A stretch of 9,231 nt of DNA from CAISIP01 sp041581405. GTDB taxonomy: Bacteria > Pseudomonadota > Gammaproteobacteria > Burkholderiales > Burkholderiaceae_C. Location: NCBI GenBank assembly GCA_041581405.1, contig JBFIDI010000218.1, positions 1 to 9,231 of the forward strand, written 5' to 3'. Made by a program: the position numbers and the translations under genes. The number at the start of each line of letters is the position of its first letter. The first letter of the stretch is position 1. Shown one piece after another: positions 7,412-9,231 of the stretch. The notes beneath the pieces are model-generated. The model did not search any database. It saw only the letters and a list, made by a program, of their open reading frames with translations, and had not been told where the DNA came from.

Positions 7412-7677
7412 TGTGCGCTGTCGTAGCGCCCCCGGGGGGCCGCTGCTGGAATCCGTCCGACGCCTGCGACGGCGCCGACCACGACCAGGACCGTGCACGC
7501 AGCGCGCCGGCGGATCGAACACGAAGGCGTCGACAACGTCGGGTTCTGTCCCGCGGTTCGGCTGCCGTGCTTGCCGACGGCGTGGCGGTGCAGGGTAATC
7601 CCTGATCGGGATGGCGGTGCGGCATTGAACCATTGGCCGGTGGTGGAGTCATTCGTTGACCATTCATCCACCCGCCC

Positions 7678-7683
7678 AGGAGG
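7678..7683 (+). promoter_or_regulatory. Perfect Shine-Dalgarno of the exported hydrolase
   Basis: AGGAGG lies six bases before the ATG at 7690, a full-consensus ribosome binding site. It fixes the start of the hydrolase gene and predicts efficient translation. Confidence 0.88.
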
Positions 7684-7689
7684 TTTCCC

Positions 7690-8580
7690 ATGCAACGCAA
7701 GACGGCCGCCGATTTCGACCAGGAACTGCTGATACTGTTCGACGCCTATGTGCACGGTGGTATCGACCGCCGCGGATTCCTCGAGCGGGCTCAGAAGTTC
7801 GCCGTCGGAGGCCTCACGGCCAGCATGTTGCTGGCGTCGCTGAGCCCGGACTTCGCCGCGGCCCAGGTCGTTCCCAAGGACGACCCGCGGCTCAAGACCC
7901 AGATGCTGGAATACCCGTCGCCGGCCGGGTCCGGGACCATGAAGGGTTATCTGGCGGTGCCGGCCAGCGCCAGCGGCAAGTTGCCCGGCATTCTCGTGGT
8001 GCACGAGAACCGTGGCCTCAACCCCCACATCGAGGACATCGCCCGCCGGTTGGCGCTGGACAATTTCGTCGCCTTCGCCCCCGACGCCCTGACGCCGCTG
8101 GGCGGTTATCCGGGCGACGAGGACAAGGCGCGCGAATTGTTCGCCAAGCTCGACCAGGGCAAGACCCGCGAGGATTTCGTCACCGCGGCCCAGGTGCTGC
8201 AGTCGCGCCCGGAATGCAACGGCACCATCGGCGCGGTCGGCTTCTGTTATGGCGGCGGCATGGTGCATTTCCTGTCGACGCGGCTGCCGAACCTGGCCGC
8301 CGGCGTGCCGTTTTACGGCAACCATCCTGCCGCCAGCGAGGCGGCCAAGGTGAAGGCGCCGCTGCTGATCCATTTCGCCGGCATCGACGAGCGCATCAAC
8401 GCGGGCTGGCCCCCCTACGAGGCCGCGCTCAAGGCCGCCGGTGCCCGCTACACCGCCCATACCTACGCCGGTACCCAGCACGGATTCAACAACGACACGA
8501 CGCCGCGTTTCGACGCCGCCGCCGCCAAGCTGGCCTGGGAGCGGACGCTGGCGTTCTTCAACCAGCATCTGCGCGCCTGA
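7690..8580 (+). CDS. Tat-exported dienelactone hydrolase family protein (YghX-like)
   Basis: This is an alpha/beta-hydrolase of the dienelactone hydrolase family, 296 residues long. The family triad is visible: nucleophile C186 in GFCYGGG, D233 in FAGIDERI and H264 in QHGFNND. The glutamate that orients the cysteine in dienelactone hydrolases is E106 in VVHENRGLN. An N-terminal segment of about 58 residues contains the twin-arginine motif DRRGFLE (26-32), a hydrophobic stretch (37-52) and a possible signal-peptidase site after AAA (56-58), so it is probably exported folded by Tat to the periplasm. The whole protein recalls E. coli YghX, including the shared ENRGLNP, PFYG and HGFNND-type blocks. 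It is divergent from the regulator and lies upstream of a Bug-type binding protein on the same strand. The natural substrate is unknown; esters or lactones are likely. Confidence 0.92.
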   Translation: MQRKTAADFDQELLILFDAYVHGGIDRRGFLERAQKFAVGGLTASMLLASLSPDFAAAQVVPKDDPRLKTQMLEYPSPAGSGTMKGYLAVPASASGKLPGILVVHENRGLNPHIEDIARRLALDNFVAFAPDALTPLGGYPGDEDKARELFAKLDQGKTREDFVTAAQVLQSRPECNGTIGAVGFCYGGGMVHFLSTRLPNLAAGVPFYGNHPAASEAAKVKAPLLIHFAGIDERINAGWPPYEAALKAAGARYTAHTYAGTQHGFNNDTTPRFDAAAAKLAWERTLAFFNQHLRA

Positions 8581-8582
8581 CA

Positions 8583-8609
8583 CGGCGCCGGGCCGGGTAC
8601 GCGGCGCCG
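8583..8609 (+). other. GC stem-loop just after the hydrolase gene
   Basis: CGGCGCCG at 8583-8590 can pair with the identical self-complementary sequence at 8602-8609 around an 11-base loop, three bases after the hydrolase stop codon. No T-run follows, so it is at most a weak or Rho-assisted transcript end. The rest of the 277-base gap to the next gene holds a possible promoter (8649-8677) and a strong inverted repeat (8708-8738). Confidence 0.35.
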
Positions 8610-8648
8610 CGGCGTCGCGTCGCGTCCGCTTTGCCTGCCGGCATGGCC

Positions 8649-8677
8649 TTGCGTGGGATATGCCGCGCCGTTATAGC
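8649..8677 (+). promoter_or_regulatory. Possible sigma-70 promoter for the Bug-type binding protein
   Basis: TTGCGT (8649-8654) and TATAGC (8672-8677) are 17 bases apart, in the most AT-rich patch of this gap. The -35 keeps the TTG and the -10 keeps TATA. It would give a leader of about 175 bases for the binding-protein gene, with the inverted repeat at 8708-8738 inside that leader. The match is moderate only. Confidence 0.3.
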
Positions 8678-8707
8678 TGTTAGTGATCCAGCCATCTCCA
8701 TTGCGCT

Positions 8708-8738
8708 CGGCAAACCGATGACAATCAGCGGTTTGCCG
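8708..8738. repeat. Perfect 10-bp inverted repeat upstream of the Bug-type gene
   Basis: CGGCAAACCG (8708-8717) and its exact reverse complement CGGTTTGCCG (8729-8738) are separated by 11 bases. Centre-to-centre spacing is 21 bp, two helical turns, which suits binding by a dimeric regulator on one face of the DNA. It could equally form an RNA hairpin in the leader of the downstream gene or at the end of the hydrolase transcript, but no T-run follows it. The repeat is seen; its role is open. Confidence 0.55.
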
Positions 8739-8857
8739 GCTCCGCGGTTCCCGTCGGACGCGCGCCGGCCAGCGTCCGGGGCCGGGAACGGCCACGGGCA
8801 TTCACCGGCAACACGCAGGCGCGGTCCGATCGACCGACCGGCGATCAGGAGACAGGC

Positions 8858-9231
8858 ATGCGATTTTTCACACGATGCGCCATTGCGGCAGGGCTTGCCG
8901 TGCTGGCCCTGGCCAGCCAGGCCCAGAACTTCCCGAGCAAGACGGTGCGTATCGTCGTGCCGTTCGGCGCCGGCGGCGTGGCCGACATCACGGCCCGCAC
9001 CGTGGCGGAGAAACTCAGCCAGTCGCTGGGCCAGGCCGTGGTCATCGACAACAAGCCGGGCGCCGGCGGGGTTGCGGCCGGCGACATCGTGGCCAAGGCC
9101 GACCCCGATGGCCATACGCTGCTGCTGATCTCCAACGGCACGGCGGTCAGCGCCGGGCTGTTCAAGTCGCTGCCGTTCGATACCCAGCGCGACTTCGCGC
9201 CGATCTCGACACTGGCGACCTTCGACATCGC
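8858..9231 (+). CDS. TctC/Bug-family periplasmic solute-binding protein, 5' part (runs off the window)
   Basis: This is the extracytoplasmic binding component of a tripartite tricarboxylate transporter. The family is called Bug in Bordetella, and its members bind carboxylates and related small molecules. The frame is open to the end of the window: 124 residues are visible of a family length of about 320. A Sec signal peptide covers residues 1-22 (basic start, hydrophobic core, ASQA before Q23). It is followed by the typical Bug opening: FPSKTVRIVVPFGAGGVADITAR split over 25-47, VIDNKPGAGG at 62-71, and DPDGHTLLL at 82-90. AGGAGA (8847-8852) lies five bases before the ATG. There is no TctA or TctB gene on its immediate upstream side, so it may be an orphan binding protein or lead a new operon. 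The ligand is unknown. Confidence 0.93.
   Translation, partial: MRFFTRCAIAAGLAVLALASQAQNFPSKTVRIVVPFGAGGVADITARTVAEKLSQSLGQAVVIDNKPGAGGVAAGDIVAKADPDGHTLLLISNGTAVSAGLFKSLPFDTQRDFAPISTLATFDI

Larger units (their letters stand above)
7215..7689. other. 475-base divergent intergenic region without a convincing gene
   Basis: This gap separates the minus-strand regulator from the plus-strand exported hydrolase. Reading frames exist on both strands, but their translations are Arg/Pro/Ala-rich and match no family, so I call no gene. It holds a candidate promoter for the regulator (7258-7286), a perfect 14-bp palindrome (7398-7411), a small hairpin GCGCT/AGCGC (7415-7429), a C5G6 block (7429-7439), an ATCCC/GGGAT inverted repeat (7598-7612), an imperfect 16-bp palindrome around GGCC (7629-7644) and the hydrolase ribosome site (7678-7683). 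A small RNA cannot be excluded, but I see no promoter-terminator pair for one. Confidence 0.6.

Noticed and set aside
7415..7440. A small hairpin plus a C5G6 block as a possible terminator or small RNA
   Set aside because: The 5-bp stem and the adjacent GC block have no T-run on either strand and no promoter nearby; in GC-rich DNA this is likely by chance.
7261..8583. A minus-strand open frame of about 440 codons opposite the exported hydrolase and part of the intergenic region
   Set aside because: Its reverse complement holds a complete hydrolase with a perfect Shine-Dalgarno sequence and catalytic triad, so this frame is a shadow.
7656..9128. A plus-strand open frame of about 490 codons spanning the hydrolase, the gap and the start of the Bug-type gene
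   Set aside because: It is out of frame with both real genes and rich in Arg/Pro/Ala. The two real genes each have ribosome sites, signal peptides and family motifs.

Overview
The window reads as a piece of a GC-rich beta-proteobacterial chromosome, most likely Burkholderiales. The evidence is the grpE-dnaK-dnaJ order, strong GC third-position bias, and tripartite tricarboxylate transporter (TctA and TctC/Bug) genes, which are expanded in Comamonadaceae and Alcaligenaceae. The genus is an inference; no rRNA or tRNA gene is present to test it.

Layout. (1) 1-1047, plus strand: the 3' part of a TctA-type membrane permease, followed by a GC hairpin and a textbook bidirectional A8/T8 terminator at 1098-1133. 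(2) 1168-5072, minus strand: the Hsp70 chaperone locus grpE-dnaK-dnaJ, converging on tctA at the shared terminator. A good sigma-32-type promoter lies upstream of grpE and a second, weaker one lies between grpE and dnaK. (3) 5230-5583, minus strand: a small cytosolic FKBP-type peptidyl-prolyl isomerase just upstream of the heat-shock promoter. (4) 5708-7214, minus strand: a two-gene unit made of a small winged-helix (HxlR-like) regulator and, overlapping its 3' end by 50 bases, an enzyme of the fumarylacetoacetate-hydrolase fold. That enzyme most resembles the 2-keto-3-deoxy-pentonate (xylonate/arabinonate) dehydratases. (5) 7215-7689: a long divergent intergenic region with a candidate promoter for the regulator and a perfect 14-bp palindrome. 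(6) 7690-8580, plus strand: a Tat-exported dienelactone-hydrolase-family protein, very like the E. coli YghX type. (7) 8858-9231, plus strand: the 5' part of a TctC/Bug periplasmic solute-binding protein that runs off the window. It is preceded by a perfect 10-bp inverted repeat and a possible promoter.

How it fits together. The centre is housekeeping protein folding: DnaK with its J-domain co-chaperone and its nucleotide-exchange factor, plus a prolyl isomerase next door. The right third looks like a small accessory catabolic neighbourhood: a regulator, a sugar-acid or keto-acid dehydratase-like enzyme, an exported hydrolase and a carboxylate-binding protein. Its substrate cannot be read from the sequence. 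I see no prophage, insertion sequence, CRISPR array, defence system or other clearly undescribed system. The points most worth checking are the regulatory elements: two sigma-32-like promoters, a dnaK-dnaJ hairpin, two strong inverted repeats and the overlapping regulator/enzyme pair.
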